Shown in pieces: positions 25,405 through 34,740 of a stretch of DNA of 35,759 nucleotides. A program made the translations under genes and the position numbers. Source of the stretch: an uncultured Desulfomicrobium sp. (GTDB lineage: Bacteria; Desulfobacterota; Desulfovibrionia; Desulfovibrionales; Desulfomicrobiaceae); NCBI GenBank assembly GCA_937872685.1, contig CALMTS010000435.1, forward strand, positions 1 through 35,759. The letters run 5' to 3'. How positions within the stretch are numbered: the stretch's first letter is position 1; the number at the start of each line of letters is the position of its first letter. The notes beneath the pieces were generated by a model. The model saw nothing but the letters and a program-made list of their open reading frames with translations. It searched no databases and was not told the DNA's origin.

Positions 25405-27579
25405 ATGACAACAGACGGCAACAAGCTCGTACGGGAAATTTGCGCCCTGCTCTTCGCCTGTTCATTGGCGCTGGTGACGATGGCCCTGTATTCCTTCTCC
25501 CCTGCAGATCCAAGCTTCAACCATCAGGCTGTGGCCGGCCACAGGACCCAGAATCTGGTTGGCACCCTGGGCGCGTACGTGGCCGGAGGGCTGGTCGACC
25601 TGTGCGGTGCGGCGGCATGGCTGTGGCCGGTGTTCTTCGCTCTGGCCGCCGGCATGCTCTTCTTTCCGCGCTTCAGGCCGTCCTGGCTGCGCTGGAGCGG
25701 CGGTGGACTGCTGGCCGTGCTGCTGCCCGTCTGGGTGCATTTCGCGGGCCTGCAGCTGGGGTGGCCCGGTACGGGCATTGCCGGGGGCGGGTTTGTGGGG
25801 CGGTCACTCTACAATCTCTTCCATCGGATCTTCGGCGAGTACGGCTTCGTGCTGGTGGGCGTCTGCCTGACGCTGATCGGCCTGCGGCTTTTGATCGGCA
25901 TGCCGTACCACGCCGCCCTGGACATGCTTCTTGGATGGGTGCGCCTGATCCGCGGTTTCGCGGCGCGGATGACGCAATGGATGCGGATCTCGGCATCCCC
26001 GACCGAGGCGCCTGCGCCCAAGGTCGAGGCAAAGCCCCGTCCCAAGGTCAAGGTGGTTGCGGAAACGCCGCGCAGGGAGGCCCCCAAACCTTCCGTTCCC
26101 AAGGAACCGAAGCCGTTCACCCCTCCCCGGGTTGCGGTCTCAGGCTCCAGCCTCCCCCCCATCGACCTGCTTTCACCGGTGCCTGCCACGCGCATCACGG
26201 TCTCAAAATCCGTTCTGGACCGGCAGGCCCAGTCCCTCACCGCCTGTTTCGCCGATTTCGGCATCCAGGGCGAGGTCCAGGGCGTGCAGCCCGGTCCCGT
26301 CATCACCATGTTCGAGTTCAAACCCGCGCCGGGCATCAAGGTCAGCCGCATCGCGGGCATGGGCGACGATCTTGCCCTGGCCCTCAAGGCCCGGGCCGTG
26401 CGCATCGTCGCCCCGTTGCCGGGCCGCGACACCGTGGGCATCGAAATTCCCAACGAACAGCGCCAGACCGTCTATCTGCGCGAAATTCTCGACGACCCGG
26501 CCTTCGCCGATTCCAAGGCGCAGCTGCCCCTGGCCCTGGGCAAGGATATCCAGGGCAACACCAAAATCGCCGACCTGGCCAAGATGCCGCACATGCTCGT
26601 GGCCGGAGCGACCGGTGCGGGCAAGTCCGTCTGCCTGAACTGCCTGCTGCTGAGCATCGTCTACAAGCACGACCCCGAGCACGTGAAGCTCCTGCTGGTG
26701 GACCCCAAGCGCATCGAGTTGGCCGTGTATGGAACGCTGCCTCATCTCGTGCACCCGGTGGTCACGGACATGCATCTGGCCAAGAACGCCCTGGAGTGGG
26801 CCGTTTACGAGATGGAGCAGCGCTACGAGGCCATGGCCCGGACCGGCGTCCGCCACATCACCACCTACAACCAGAAGCTGGCCGAGATGGGCGACGACAT
26901 GCCCGAGGACATGAAGGACCTCAAACCCTTCCCCTACCTCGTCATCGTCGTCGACGAACTGGCCGACATGATGATGACCGCGGCCAAGGAGGTCGAAGGC
27001 AGCATCGTCCGCCTGGCCCAACTGGCCCGCGCCTCGGGCATCCACCTCATCTTGGCCACCCAGCGGCCGTCCGTCGATGTCGTCACCGGCATCATCAAGG
27101 CCAACTTCCCTTCGCGCATCGCCTTCCAGGTCAGCTCCAAGCACGACTCCCGGACCATCCTCGACGGCATCGGGGCCGAATATCTTTTGGGTCACGGAGA
27201 CATGCTTTTCAAGCTCAGCGGCGGCAATATCCAGCGCGTCCACGGCGCCTTCGTGGGCGACGAGGAAATCGCCCGCGTGGTCAAGTATTGGGAGAAACAG
27301 CGGCCTCAGCGTTTCGAACTGGATTTCGCGGAGTGGAACACGGCCGGGGAGAACGGCGTCGAAGGGAACGGCGGGTCCAGCGACGTTCTGGACGATCCCA
27401 AGTACGCCGAAGCCATCGAGTTCGTCACCGATCAGGGGCGCGCCTCCATCTCCATGATCCAGCGCCGGCTGCGCATCGGCTTCAACCGGGCCGCCCGCTT
27501 TATCGAACAGATGGAGATGGACGGCGTCATCGGGCCCCAGGACGGGAGCAAGCCGCGGCTGGTGCGCAAGAAGGATTGA
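25405..27579 (+). CDS. ftsK: DNA translocase FtsK
   Basis: A 724-residue septal DNA pump that moves and resolves chromosome termini during division. About four membrane helices lie within residues 12-165, then a Pro/Lys-rich linker of about 60 residues. The motor includes Walker A GATGAGKS (residues 401-408) and Walker B VIVVDELADMMM, and the C-terminal winged-helix gamma domain (DPKYAEAIEFV...ISMIQRRLRIGFNRAARF) reads KOPS-like sites. The start at 25405 is after the efp terminator; an in-frame start at 25369 would lie within it. The linker is short compared with E. coli FtsK. Confidence 0.95.
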   Translation: MTTDGNKLVREICALLFACSLALVTMALYSFSPADPSFNHQAVAGHRTQNLVGTLGAYVAGGLVDLCGAAAWLWPVFFALAAGMLFFPRFRPSWLRWSGGGLLAVLLPVWVHFAGLQLGWPGTGIAGGGFVGRSLYNLFHRIFGEYGFVLVGVCLTLIGLRLLIGMPYHAALDMLLGWVRLIRGFAARMTQWMRISASPTEAPAPKVEAKPRPKVKVVAETPRREAPKPSVPKEPKPFTPPRVAVSGSSLPPIDLLSPVPATRITVSKSVLDRQAQSLTACFADFGIQGEVQGVQPGPVITMFEFKPAPGIKVSRIAGMGDDLALALKARAVRIVAPLPGRDTVGIEIPNEQRQTVYLREILDDPAFADSKAQLPLALGKDIQGNTKIADLAKMPHMLVAGATGAGKSVCLNCLLLSIVYKHDPEHVKLLLVDPKRIELAVYGTLPHLVHPVVTDMHLAKNALEWAVYEMEQRYEAMARTGVRHITTYNQKLAEMGDDMPEDMKDLKPFPYLVIVVDELADMMMTAAKEVEGSIVRLAQLARASGIHLILATQRPSVDVVTGIIKANFPSRIAFQVSSKHDSRTILDGIGAEYLLGHGDMLFKLSGGNIQRVHGAFVGDEEIARVVKYWEKQRPQRFELDFAEWNTAGENGVEGNGGSSDVLDDPKYAEAIEFVTDQGRASISMIQRRLRIGFNRAARFIEQMEMDGVIGPQDGSKPRLVRKKD

Positions 27580-27589
27580 GGGGGGAAAA

Positions 27590-27655
27590 GGATGCCTCCG
27601 GCGGGCAGGGGACGCGTCCCCTGCACCCCTTTTGGGGGTAGGGGAAGTCCCCTGC
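27590..27655 (+). repeat. REP-like GC-rich element with three stems
   Basis: After ftsK lies a 20-nt perfect palindrome (27605-27624, GCAGGGGACG and its complement), then CCCC-TTTT-GGGG (27627-27637) and AGGGGA-AG-TCCCCT (27640-27653). The start GCCTCCGGCGGGCAGGGG resembles intergenic repeats I recall from Desulfovibrio genomes. It probably also ends ftsK transcription. Copy number cannot be judged from one window. Confidence 0.55.
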
Positions 27656-27677
27656 GCCAGTGCGCGCTGACCCGGCT

Positions 27678-27917
27678 TCAGCCCTGTTCCATGAAGGTGA
27701 AGCGGGGCTGCATCTTTCCATCGCGCTCCACGTTTTCCAGGAACATGGATACGGGCCTGACCCACAGGCCCGTATCGTTGTAGAGGGGGCGGTAGACGAC
27801 CATGTCTTCCAGCCCTTCGCTGTGCCGGGCCACTCCCAGCACCTCGTACTCGCCGCCCTTGAAGTGCCGGTAGCGGCCCGGGCGCGGCCTGAGGCCGCCT
27901 GCATCCGGTTCAGACAT
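27678..27917 (-). CDS. DUF1653 family protein
   Basis: A 79-residue cytoplasmic protein with the DUF1653 pattern: PGRYRHFKGGEYEVLG, ARHSEGLEDMVVYRPLY and LWVRPVSMFLENV. Function is unknown for the family. AAGGAG precedes the start, and its first 8 nt overlap the end of the large GH94-like gene, so both belong to one transcript. Confidence 0.88.
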   Translation of the reverse strand: MSEPDAGGLRPRPGRYRHFKGGEYEVLGVARHSEGLEDMVVYRPLYNDTGLWVRPVSMFLENVERDGKMQPRFTFMEQG

Positions 27918-30900
27918 TGTTTTTCTCCTTTCCGCGAAAGACTTCCTTCCCGTTCATCCACACCTTGCGTACATGCAGGACTCCGTCGGCTTCCAGGACG
28001 GCCGTGTCCAGATGCGGCTGTCCGTCGCGCATGCCGATGCCGAGCAGCCCGTAGGCGGCCCAGAGCATGCGCGCCGCGGCGCCCGTATACCAGCTCCATC
28101 CGCCGCGGCCCTCGAAGCCGGGGCCGTGGAAGATGTCCGCGGGTTGCTGGTGGGGCGGCAGCCCGTAAACCTGCAGCTCTTCCGCCCGGGCGTGGGCCAG
28201 GGGCGAGATCTTGAGCCAGACCCGCAACGCGTCCCGGCGCCAGCGCGCTGCCCCGTCGGCGTCTCCGGCCTCCGACGCCCGGCTCGCCAGGGCAGTCAGG
28301 GCGTCCACCAGCCAGGATGCGCCGTGGGAATACTGGCCGCCGTTCTCGCGCACCCCGGGGGGGTAGTCGGCGATGCGTCCGGGATAGGGACGTGACTCCT
28401 CATCGAAGAACGGGGTCAGGAGCAGCACCAGGTTCTCCTTTTCCAGTCGCCTGAGGCCGGACATGAGGGCCGCTTCCCCCTTGACCGGGTCCGTGGCGCC
28501 GGAGAGCAGCGGCCAGGCGGAACAGAGGGCGTCGGCGTAATCCAGGATTTCGCCGGTGTCGGAGACGGCCCGGACGAAATGATCCCCGGTCCACATCCTG
28601 TCCAGGGCTTCGCGCAGCCGAGCCGCCCGGGACCTGTACTCCTCGGCCTTGGCCTTTCCGTATCGTTCCTCAACCAGCGGAGTGAGTGTCCGCAGCACGT
28701 CGTGCAGGAAGAAGCCGAGCCAGACGCTGGTGCCCTTGCCGCCCGTGCCCACGGCGCTCAGGCCGTCGTTCCAGTCATGGGCGCCCATGAGGGGCAGTCC
28801 GTTCTGCCCCAGTCGCGACAGGGTCAGGTCCACCCCTCGCACGCAGTGTTCCAGCAGGGTCCCCTGGTCGCGAGAGAGGCGCGGCACGAAGGCGATGCCT
28901 TCCTGGCCCCGGGGGATCGACGGACCTTCGAGGAAGGGTATGGGCTCCGCCAGGATAGACCGGTCGCCGGTGACCTCGACGTAACGGCTGGTCATGTAGG
29001 CCAGCCACAGGTGCGGGTCCGAGGCGCGGTTGCGGATGCCCAGCCCGGTGCGCCCGTCCCATGTCTGGTGCCACCATTGCAGCACGTCTCCGCGCAGGAA
29101 CTGCTGGCGCGCGTGGAGCATGATCTGGGCCCTGGCCAGACGGGGCCGCAGCATGGTCAGGGGCAGCACGTCCTGGAGTTGGTCCCGGAACCCGAAAGCT
29201 CCGCTGCGCTGGTGGGGGCCAAGGCGGCCCCAGAGGCGGGCCGTCAGGGTCTGGTAGGGCAGCCAGATGTTGACCATGCGGTCGAAAGCCGGGCTGCTCG
29301 TCTCGATGCGGATCGTTCCGAGCATGTCGCGCCACATGGCCTTCGTGCGCCTGAGGGCGGCCAGCACATCCTCGGTTCGCCGCAATGACGCCATGAGCCG
29401 GCGGCAGTCGCCCTGTTCGGGCGCCTGGCCGATGAGCACGTGCATGAAGGCATCGCCGCCGGGCGGCACGGTGATTCTCCCGGAGAGGGCCGCTACGCGG
29501 TAGCCGTCGTCGTCCTGGGACGGGTCGGGCGCGCCGTTTTCGACCATGCAGGGGTTGGAAACGGTCCGGCCGGAACCCATGAAGCGGTTCAGGCTGGTTT
29601 CCGTGGCGGTGCAGGGCAGGCTCGTGGCCACGAAAGCCCAGCCGCGCTGGAATCTGTTTTCGGGACGGCTGAAGAAAAGGACTCCGGCCTCGCGGTCCTC
29701 CTCCGCGACGATCTGGCCTACGGAATCGATGGCCACGTCGGCCAGGATGATCTGCGCGAAGAACGTCGCGTCGTAGGTCACGGGCCGCTGCCCGGCGTTG
29801 GAGATGCGCAGGAGCCGGGCCTCCATGGGCTGGTCGTGGAGGACGAAGGCCGTCATCTCGGTGGTGATGTCCCGTCTCGTCTTGCGGAACACGCAGTGGC
29901 CGAGCCCGAAGGTGACGGTCAGGTCCGCGTCCTTTTCCCGGAAGGGGATGTAGGTCGGCGACGTGACCTCGCCCGTCTCGGCTTCTCGCAGGAAGAGCAC
30001 CTGCCCGGGGTCCTGGGTGGTCATGGAGTCCGGCGCGAAGGGGGTGAGGGCGTTCTGCTGCGAGTTGCCCATGAACGAGGTGAAGGCGCCGTCGTTGGTG
30101 GCAAGCGCCCCGTACCCCAGTTCATTGACCATGAGATGGGCCCATCGGCGCGGGGTTTTCCAGCCCAGGTGCAGTTCTTCGCCGTTTTCGGAGAAATGGA
30201 AGCTGTTTTCCGGCGCGGGGTGGAGCATTTCTTCGAAGGAAGGCTCCCGGATCTCCCGCGGCTTGCGCGACGGCTTGACGGGGTGTGCATCCAGCCCCCC
30301 ATCCAGACCGAAAATGCGGCGCAGCACCCGCGATCCCTCGGCGGCTGATCCGGCGTAACCGTCCACCAGAACCGCTTCGGCCGACTCTCCGGGTTGAAGT
30401 TCGAAGCGCAGGCGCAGGCTGGCGATGGGATCGAACGTGTAGTGCAGGTCCGTGTCGTCAAGGCCGAGGGGTTTGCTGCCCAAGCCTGCAGGGTCGCGCA
30501 GGGTTCCGTCGCCGATAAAGGCGATGCGGCTGTCCTGAAAGCCGTCCAGAGAGGTTCGGTCCCTGTCCAGGATCTGCGCGGCGTGAAAATAGACCTCCGG
30601 CGAAGGCCTCGGGCCTGCGGATGCCGAACCAGGCGTCTTGAGCATACGGTTGCGGGCGAAGACGGCCTGCAGGTCCGGGACGAACCACGTGGCGACATGC
30701 TGCCGGTTGTAGAAGGGATGGCGCAGCTGTGGGTTGGGATCGTTGAGGCATATCTCCCGGTACGAGGTCAGCTCGATCCTTCGCGCGTGGCTGCCCGTGT
30801 TCGTGACGCTGATGCGGGAAATCTCGGCGGTCAGGCCTTCCGGCACGGTGACTTCGGCGATGGTCTCGATGTCCCGGCACCGGCTGGAGAGGCGGACCGA

Positions 30901-33414
30901 GAGGGCGCCGGTCCGCTCCACGCAGGTTTCGGCGTCGTCGCGCGTGATGGGGCGGAAGCCCAACGACCATGCCGGCGCGCCCTCTTCGCGCAGATAGATG
31001 AATTTTCCGGCGTTGTGGGCGCGGGAGGTGGGACGGTTGGTCAGGTCGAGTTCGGCCCCGTGCCGCGCGGAACTGAAGACCCTGCTGTACCCGCGGCCGT
31101 CGCCGGTGAGCACTGCGGTGTACACGCCGTTGCACAGGACGATCTCGTCCGCAGGGCGGAAACCGGGGCGCTGCAGGCCGCAGGCGACGCACATGTCAGC
31201 GGTCGGCTGTTTGCGGAAGCGCACCCTGACCAGGGTGATTCCCACGGCGGTTACGGCGAAGAGAACGATGATCACCGCCAGGGGCGATGCCTGCCCTTGC
31301 CCCGTTTTCTGGATGGCCTCGGCCCCGTCCCAGACGTGGGCCCAGTCCGCGCCCATGGGCAGGAAGAAGGGGATGAGAAGCGGGGCCCACGTGGCGAAGC
31401 GGCGCAGGGCTTCGGGGATGCAGCGCGTGCGCCCGGCGTGTCCCTGGAAACGGGCCAGCAGTTCGTCCAGGGCGTCGCCGCCCACGAAGGACAGGTTGAC
31501 CAGGGTGGCCACGCGCAGGCCCATGTGGTCGAACCAGATGAGGATGCGCACCCAGTCGTAGGCCAAAAGGCTCAGGAACGTCTCGATGCTCCAGCTGCGG
31601 AAGGCCTCGGGCGTGAGGGCGAAGCTCTGCCAGATGGCGGCCATGGTGCGGAAGGCGCCGTCCTGGTTGTACCATGTCGGGTCGGGGGAGATGCGCAGCA
31701 GGGAATAGATGACCGGCGCCATCCAGAGCCCCCAGCGCAGCACGCGCACGGTCTGTTCGGCGATGGCGATGACGCCCTGGCGGCTGGCCATCAGGCGCAC
31801 CGGGGCCCAGCTGCGGGCGAAGAGGGCCGTCAGGAAGAAGAAGTTGACGCTGAACAGAGGCGCGGCCAGGGACCAGTTGATGACGCCGGAGACGGATTCG
31901 TTGAAGAGGATGCGCGAGCTCCCCGAGTGGGGCCCCAGGTTCATGGCCCCCCATTTGCTGAACAGCGGGTAGATGACGTAGTCTTGCGGGTTCTGGATGT
32001 GCAGGGTGACGTAGAGGCGGAATTTGTTCAGCACGATGGCGGACTGGCTGGGGTCCACATACCAGGCAATGGCCCCGCCCACGAAGCCGCCCAGGAGCGT
32101 CCCGTTCAGATAGACCCGCCAGCTCTGCAGACGCTGACGCCTGCCGCGCAGTTTCTCCACGAAATCCATGGTCATGCTCGCACCGGCGTAGGCCATGGCG
32201 CCCATGCCCGCGCCCAGCAGGAAACGGTCGCCGGGGGCCTTGTGCATGAGGGCCTGGACCGGGACGAGATGCAGGCCCAGGCCCAGCAGCGCACCGCGCA
32301 GGTAGAGGTGCGGCCGGCAGGCGTTGCCCAGGAGGCGTGAGAAGAACGGTGGGCTGCCATCGAAGGTTTCAAGGATGGTTTTGGCCAGGGGCATGAACGC
32401 GGCGCCGACGGCCAGGTGGGTCAGCAGCGGGATGGTCAGGAGGGCTGCGTCCAGCAGGGAGGAGCCGGCCAGTCCCTGAGCCAGGAAGAGCAGGCCCAGG
32501 AAAAGGGCGCTGTACACGGCTCCCTTGCCCAGCCCTTCACGGAAATAACGGGCGCCCCAGTACCCTGCGGGCCTGCGGCCTTTGAGGGCGTCCATGAGCA
32601 GTCCGGTCAGAAGGAAGGTCTGACTCCACAGCCCGGCCTGGGCCACGGCCACGGAAGCCATGGCCGCGAGAAAGCCCGCGCCTGCGGGCAGGCTGGCCGC
32701 GGCCTGCGTCGAACCCAGGTCGGCCGCCAGCGGACTCAGGCCCGCCAGGGCGGCGCTCCCGGCCAGCAGGGCGTAGGTGCGCGGCTCGCGCAGCAGTCCG
32801 CCGATGCACAGGGCATTGAGCGTCATGGCCGCGGCGGTATTGAACGCGGCGAGAACGATCACCCGCCCGCCGAGTTCCATGGCCCGCGGAGCGAAGACTT
32901 CGTCGACGGGCCGCAGCATCTCCTGGAGCAGGTGCGGCGCCTGGAGCAGCAGAAGCCAGTTGAAGGCAAAGGGCACGGCCAGCAGGCTGGCCTGGGCCAG
33001 CAGAGAAGGGTGGCGTCCCGTCCGGGCCAGGGAAAAGGCCACGAGGAGAATCTGGGCAAGGGCCATGAAAGAGGCGCACAGCGGGCCGAGCCGGAGCAGG
33101 TCGCTCCAGCCGGCAGGGGCTTGCCAGAGGGTGATCTGCGGGCTTGCCGCCAGGGCAAGGAGGAAGGGGATTGAGAAATTTCTCAGTGCTTCGAAGACAC
33201 GTGGGAGGCGGCGGCCGGAGATCAGGGTGAGTCCTGCCGTGCAGAGCAGGCCCAGAGATCCGGCAGCTAGCGCTTTGGCCAGGGGGGCTGCGAGCAGGGC
33301 CGCGAACCGTGCCGGCTGTTCTCCGTAAATGAGGGCTGCCGCGGGAGAAAAGAGCAGCAGGGCCGCACAGAATCCAAGCCTCGAAGATACGGGCCGGGCA
33401 GGGGGTATGTTCAC
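27910..33414 (-). CDS. Large membrane protein with GH94 (NdvB C-terminal-like) module
   Basis: About 1834 residues. Residues 1-740 form a membrane region with fifteen or so hydrophobic helices and no GT84-like glycosyltransferase signature. From about 750 the protein follows the C-terminal half of cyclic beta-1,2-glucan synthases: two beta-sandwich modules (first near VYTAVLTGDGRGYSR, second near 1060-1280), then an alpha/alpha barrel with GAFGFRDQLQDVL, YVEVTGD and the DWNDG signature (D1547-G1551), which holds the GH94 phosphorylase acid. It may trim or phosphorolyse a periplasmic or exported glucan. I chose GTG 33414 with GCGGAC upstream; the open frame continues to 34191 but overlaps pncC. 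An ATG near 33531 is an alternative. Confidence 0.82.
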   Translation of the reverse strand: MNIPPARPVSSRLGFCAALLLFSPAAALIYGEQPARFAALLAAPLAKALAAGSLGLLCTAGLTLISGRRLPRVFEALRNFSIPFLLALAASPQITLWQAPAGWSDLLRLGPLCASFMALAQILLVAFSLARTGRHPSLLAQASLLAVPFAFNWLLLLQAPHLLQEMLRPVDEVFAPRAMELGGRVIVLAAFNTAAAMTLNALCIGGLLREPRTYALLAGSAALAGLSPLAADLGSTQAAASLPAGAGFLAAMASVAVAQAGLWSQTFLLTGLLMDALKGRRPAGYWGARYFREGLGKGAVYSALFLGLLFLAQGLAGSSLLDAALLTIPLLTHLAVGAAFMPLAKTILETFDGSPPFFSRLLGNACRPHLYLRGALLGLGLHLVPVQALMHKAPGDRFLLGAGMGAMAYAGASMTMDFVEKLRGRRQRLQSWRVYLNGTLLGGFVGGAIAWYVDPSQSAIVLNKFRLYVTLHIQNPQDYVIYPLFSKWGAMNLGPHSGSSRILFNESVSGVINWSLAAPLFSVNFFFLTALFARSWAPVRLMASRQGVIAIAEQTVRVLRWGLWMAPVIYSLLRISPDPTWYNQDGAFRTMAAIWQSFALTPEAFRSWSIETFLSLLAYDWVRILIWFDHMGLRVATLVNLSFVGGDALDELLARFQGHAGRTRCIPEALRRFATWAPLLIPFFLPMGADWAHVWDGAEAIQKTGQGQASPLAVIIVLFAVTAVGITLVRVRFRKQPTADMCVACGLQRPGFRPADEIVLCNGVYTAVLTGDGRGYSRVFSSARHGAELDLTNRPTSRAHNAGKFIYLREEGAPAWSLGFRPITRDDAETCVERTGALSVRLSSRCRDIETIAEVTVPEGLTAEISRISVTNTGSHARRIELTSYREICLNDPNPQLRHPFYNRQHVATWFVPDLQAVFARNRMLKTPGSASAGPRPSPEVYFHAAQILDRDRTSLDGFQDSRIAFIGDGTLRDPAGLGSKPLGLDDTDLHYTFDPIASLRLRFELQPGESAEAVLVDGYAGSAAEGSRVLRRIFGLDGGLDAHPVKPSRKPREIREPSFEEMLHPAPENSFHFSENGEELHLGWKTPRRWAHLMVNELGYGALATNDGAFTSFMGNSQQNALTPFAPDSMTTQDPGQVLFLREAETGEVTSPTYIPFREKDADLTVTFGLGHCVFRKTRRDITTEMTAFVLHDQPMEARLLRISNAGQRPVTYDATFFAQIILADVAIDSVGQIVAEEDREAGVLFFSRPENRFQRGWAFVATSLPCTATETSLNRFMGSGRTVSNPCMVENGAPDPSQDDDGYRVAALSGRITVPPGGDAFMHVLIGQAPEQGDCRRLMASLRRTEDVLAALRRTKAMWRDMLGTIRIETSSPAFDRMVNIWLPYQTLTARLWGRLGPHQRSGAFGFRDQLQDVLPLTMLRPRLARAQIMLHARQQFLRGDVLQWWHQTWDGRTGLGIRNRASDPHLWLAYMTSRYVEVTGDRSILAEPIPFLEGPSIPRGQEGIAFVPRLSRDQGTLLEHCVRGVDLTLSRLGQNGLPLMGAHDWNDGLSAVGTGGKGTSVWLGFFLHDVLRTLTPLVEERYGKAKAEEYRSRAARLREALDRMWTGDHFVRAVSDTGEILDYADALCSAWPLLSGATDPVKGEAALMSGLRRLEKENLVLLLTPFFDEESRPYPGRIADYPPGVRENGGQYSHGASWLVDALTALASRASEAGDADGAARWRRDALRVWLKISPLAHARAEELQVYGLPPHQQPADIFHGPGFEGRGGWSWYTGAAARMLWAAYGLLGIGMRDGQPHLDTAVLEADGVLHVRKVWMNGKEVFRGKEKNNV

Positions 33415-33684
33415 GAAATGTCCGCTGTGTCTAAAAGTGCAAGGGAGAACTGCAAGCCTCTGAAGCGAGGGGGAGACATCCCCGTGATTTGGCTTCTTGT
33501 CACCGCTTTGTTCCGAATTCAAGACTTGCATTGGGCCTGATTGCGCGGATACATGCCGAGGATATGGCCGGGGCCGTGCAGGGCCTGGGTTTTGTTCGCG
33601 GGCACGGACTGGAATATTTTTGCCGCCGGCTCCGGGCCGGTCTTCGCGACCGGCATGAGGACGCGGCGCGCCGAGAGGGGAAGC
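33415..33684. promoter_or_regulatory. Divergent intergenic region before pncC and the GH94-like gene
   Basis: These 270 nt separate divergent genes. A perfect 7-bp hairpin (GCCGGTC/GACCGGC, 33636-33654) lies in the presumed pncC leader and GGGG-7-CCCC near 33464-33482 is another small stem. No convincing promoter was found on either strand. Confidence 0.4.
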
Positions 33685-34161
33685 ATGGAGCTGGATATGC
33701 AAGCCACGGTCGAGGCTTTGGGTGACGTTCTGCGCGGGCGGGGATGCCGCATGGCCACGGCCGAGTCCTGCACCGGGGGGCTGGTGGCCAGTACGCTGAC
33801 CGACGTCTCCGGAAGTTCGGAGTGGTTCGAGGGCGGCGTGGTGGCGTACGACAACCGGATCAAGATGCGTCTGCTGGCGGTACCCGAGGAGGTTCTGGCA
33901 CGGCATGGCGCGGTGAGCAGGGAGTGTGTGGAGGCCATGGTCCGCGGCGTGTGCGATCTCATGAACGTCCCGGTGGGCCTGGCGGTTTCGGGCATCGCCG
34001 GACCCGGGGGCGGAACCCCGGAGAAGCCCGTGGGCACGGTCTGGATGGCATGGAGATGTTTCGACCGGATCTGGAGCCGCGTCTTTCACTTTCAGGGCGG
34101 ACGCGGACAGATCAAGCTTCAGAGTGTTCATGCCGCCATTGCGGAGCTGGCCCGGACATGA
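33685..34161 (+). CDS. pncC: Nicotinamide-nucleotide amidase (CinA C-terminal family)
   Basis: A 158-residue stand-alone CinA C-terminal domain, which deamidates NMN to NaMN in the pyridine nucleotide cycle. Motifs in order are AESCTGGLVAST, GSSEWFEGGVVAYDN, HGAVSRE and SGIAGPGGGTPEKPVGTVW. The start at 33685 has GAGGGGAA upstream; an open frame from 33541 lacks similarity. There is no N-terminal MoCF domain, so it is not full-length CinA. Confidence 0.92.
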   Translation: MELDMQATVEALGDVLRGRGCRMATAESCTGGLVASTLTDVSGSSEWFEGGVVAYDNRIKMRLLAVPEEVLARHGAVSRECVEAMVRGVCDLMNVPVGLAVSGIAGPGGGTPEKPVGTVWMAWRCFDRIWSRVFHFQGGRGQIKLQSVHAAIAELART

Positions 34162-34188
34162 AAAAACGGCGCCTCGTTCGAAGCGCCG
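34161..34188 (-). terminator. Intrinsic terminator of the 154-residue gene
   Basis: CGGCGC (34167-34172) and GCGCCG (34183-34188) pair, with TCG/CGA inside. On the minus strand a run of six T follows. It begins 35 nt after the stop at 34223. The plus side has A residues instead, so it does not act well for pncC. Confidence 0.8.
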
Positions 34189-34222
34189 CAAAAAAACGGG
34201 AGAAGTGGCCCGGAACCGGGCG

Positions 34223-34687
34223 TCAGTTCAGATAGTCGCCGCGGTTGAATTTGAATTCTTCCGTGGTGGCCAGGATGTCCAGTTCCTCGACCATGTTTTC
34301 GAGGCCTTGCGCCTGACCTGGATTCAGAGCCATGTCCGACTTGACTTCCCGGATATCCTGCCGGATGTCCGCGAGCAGGGTGTAGCCTTCGCGCAGATCG
34401 CCGTCCGCCTCACCGATGATTTGGGAATAATTTTCCCATTTGGAAAGCAGGGAGTTCATTTTGTCCATGATCGTCTGCTCTGTGGGTTTGTTCAGCATGG
34501 CGGCCTGCAAGGCCTGATCGAGCCGCACCATGGGGCCGGCCGGGGTCATGGCCGCACCCGCCTTGGCTTCGGAGCCGGAATCCAGCTCTTGGGCCAGGGC
34601 CTGCGCAAATCCGTCATCGGGACCGTTCCGGGCCTTGTTTTTTTGTTGGAGCTGCAGGGCAGCCAATTGATCCGAGGTGATTTTCAT
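34223..34687 (-). CDS. Unrecognised 154-residue protein under a sigma-54-type promoter
   Basis: A soluble, probably mostly helical protein with no family I recognise and no signal peptide. The N-terminal MKITSDQLAALQLQQKNK and FAQALAQEL are reminiscent of flagellar export or hook-length type N-termini, but this is a weak impression. The C-terminal third (VEELDILATTEEFKFNRGDYLN) looks well ordered. The start is ATG 34687: AAAGGAAGGAG lies 6 nt upstream, while ATG 34693 directly abuts that site. It is a single-gene transcript with its own -24/-12 promoter and terminator. Motility is a guess only. Confidence 0.78.
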   Translation of the reverse strand: MKITSDQLAALQLQQKNKARNGPDDGFAQALAQELDSGSEAKAGAAMTPAGPMVRLDQALQAAMLNKPTEQTIMDKMNSLLSKWENYSQIIGEADGDLREGYTLLADIRQDIREVKSDMALNPGQAQGLENMVEELDILATTEEFKFNRGDYLN

Positions 34688-34716
34688 GGCCATCTCCTTC
34701 CTTTTTCATCCTGAAG

Positions 34717-34733
34717 AAGCAAAGTCCCTGCCA
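34717..34733 (-). promoter_or_regulatory. Sigma-54-type promoter of the 154-residue gene
   Basis: The minus strand reads TGGCAGG, four bases, TTGCT: GG and GC are 10 nt apart and only one base in the -24 element differs from consensus. The predicted start near 34707 gives a 20-nt leader that contains the ribosome site. A perfect 18-bp palindrome lies 8 bp upstream. Confidence 0.75.
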
Positions 34734-34740
34734 AGATTTG

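Noticed and set aside
25347-27641. 764-codon open frame on the plus strand overlapping ftsK in another frame
   Set aside because: It covers ftsK almost exactly; the Arg/Gly/Pro-rich product has no domains, while the ftsK frame has all motor motifs.
30394-32340. 648-codon open frame on the plus strand, antisense to the GH94-like gene
   Set aside because: It lies wholly opposite a gene with clear family motifs, its product has the Gln/Gly/His/Glu-rich composition of GC-rich antisense frames, and it has no recognisable domain.
33415-34191. Extension of the GH94-like frame by 259 codons upstream of the chosen GTG
   Set aside because: Most of it runs opposite pncC, and the product there is Arg/Pro/His-rich without helices or motifs. 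A modest extension to about 33531 remains possible.
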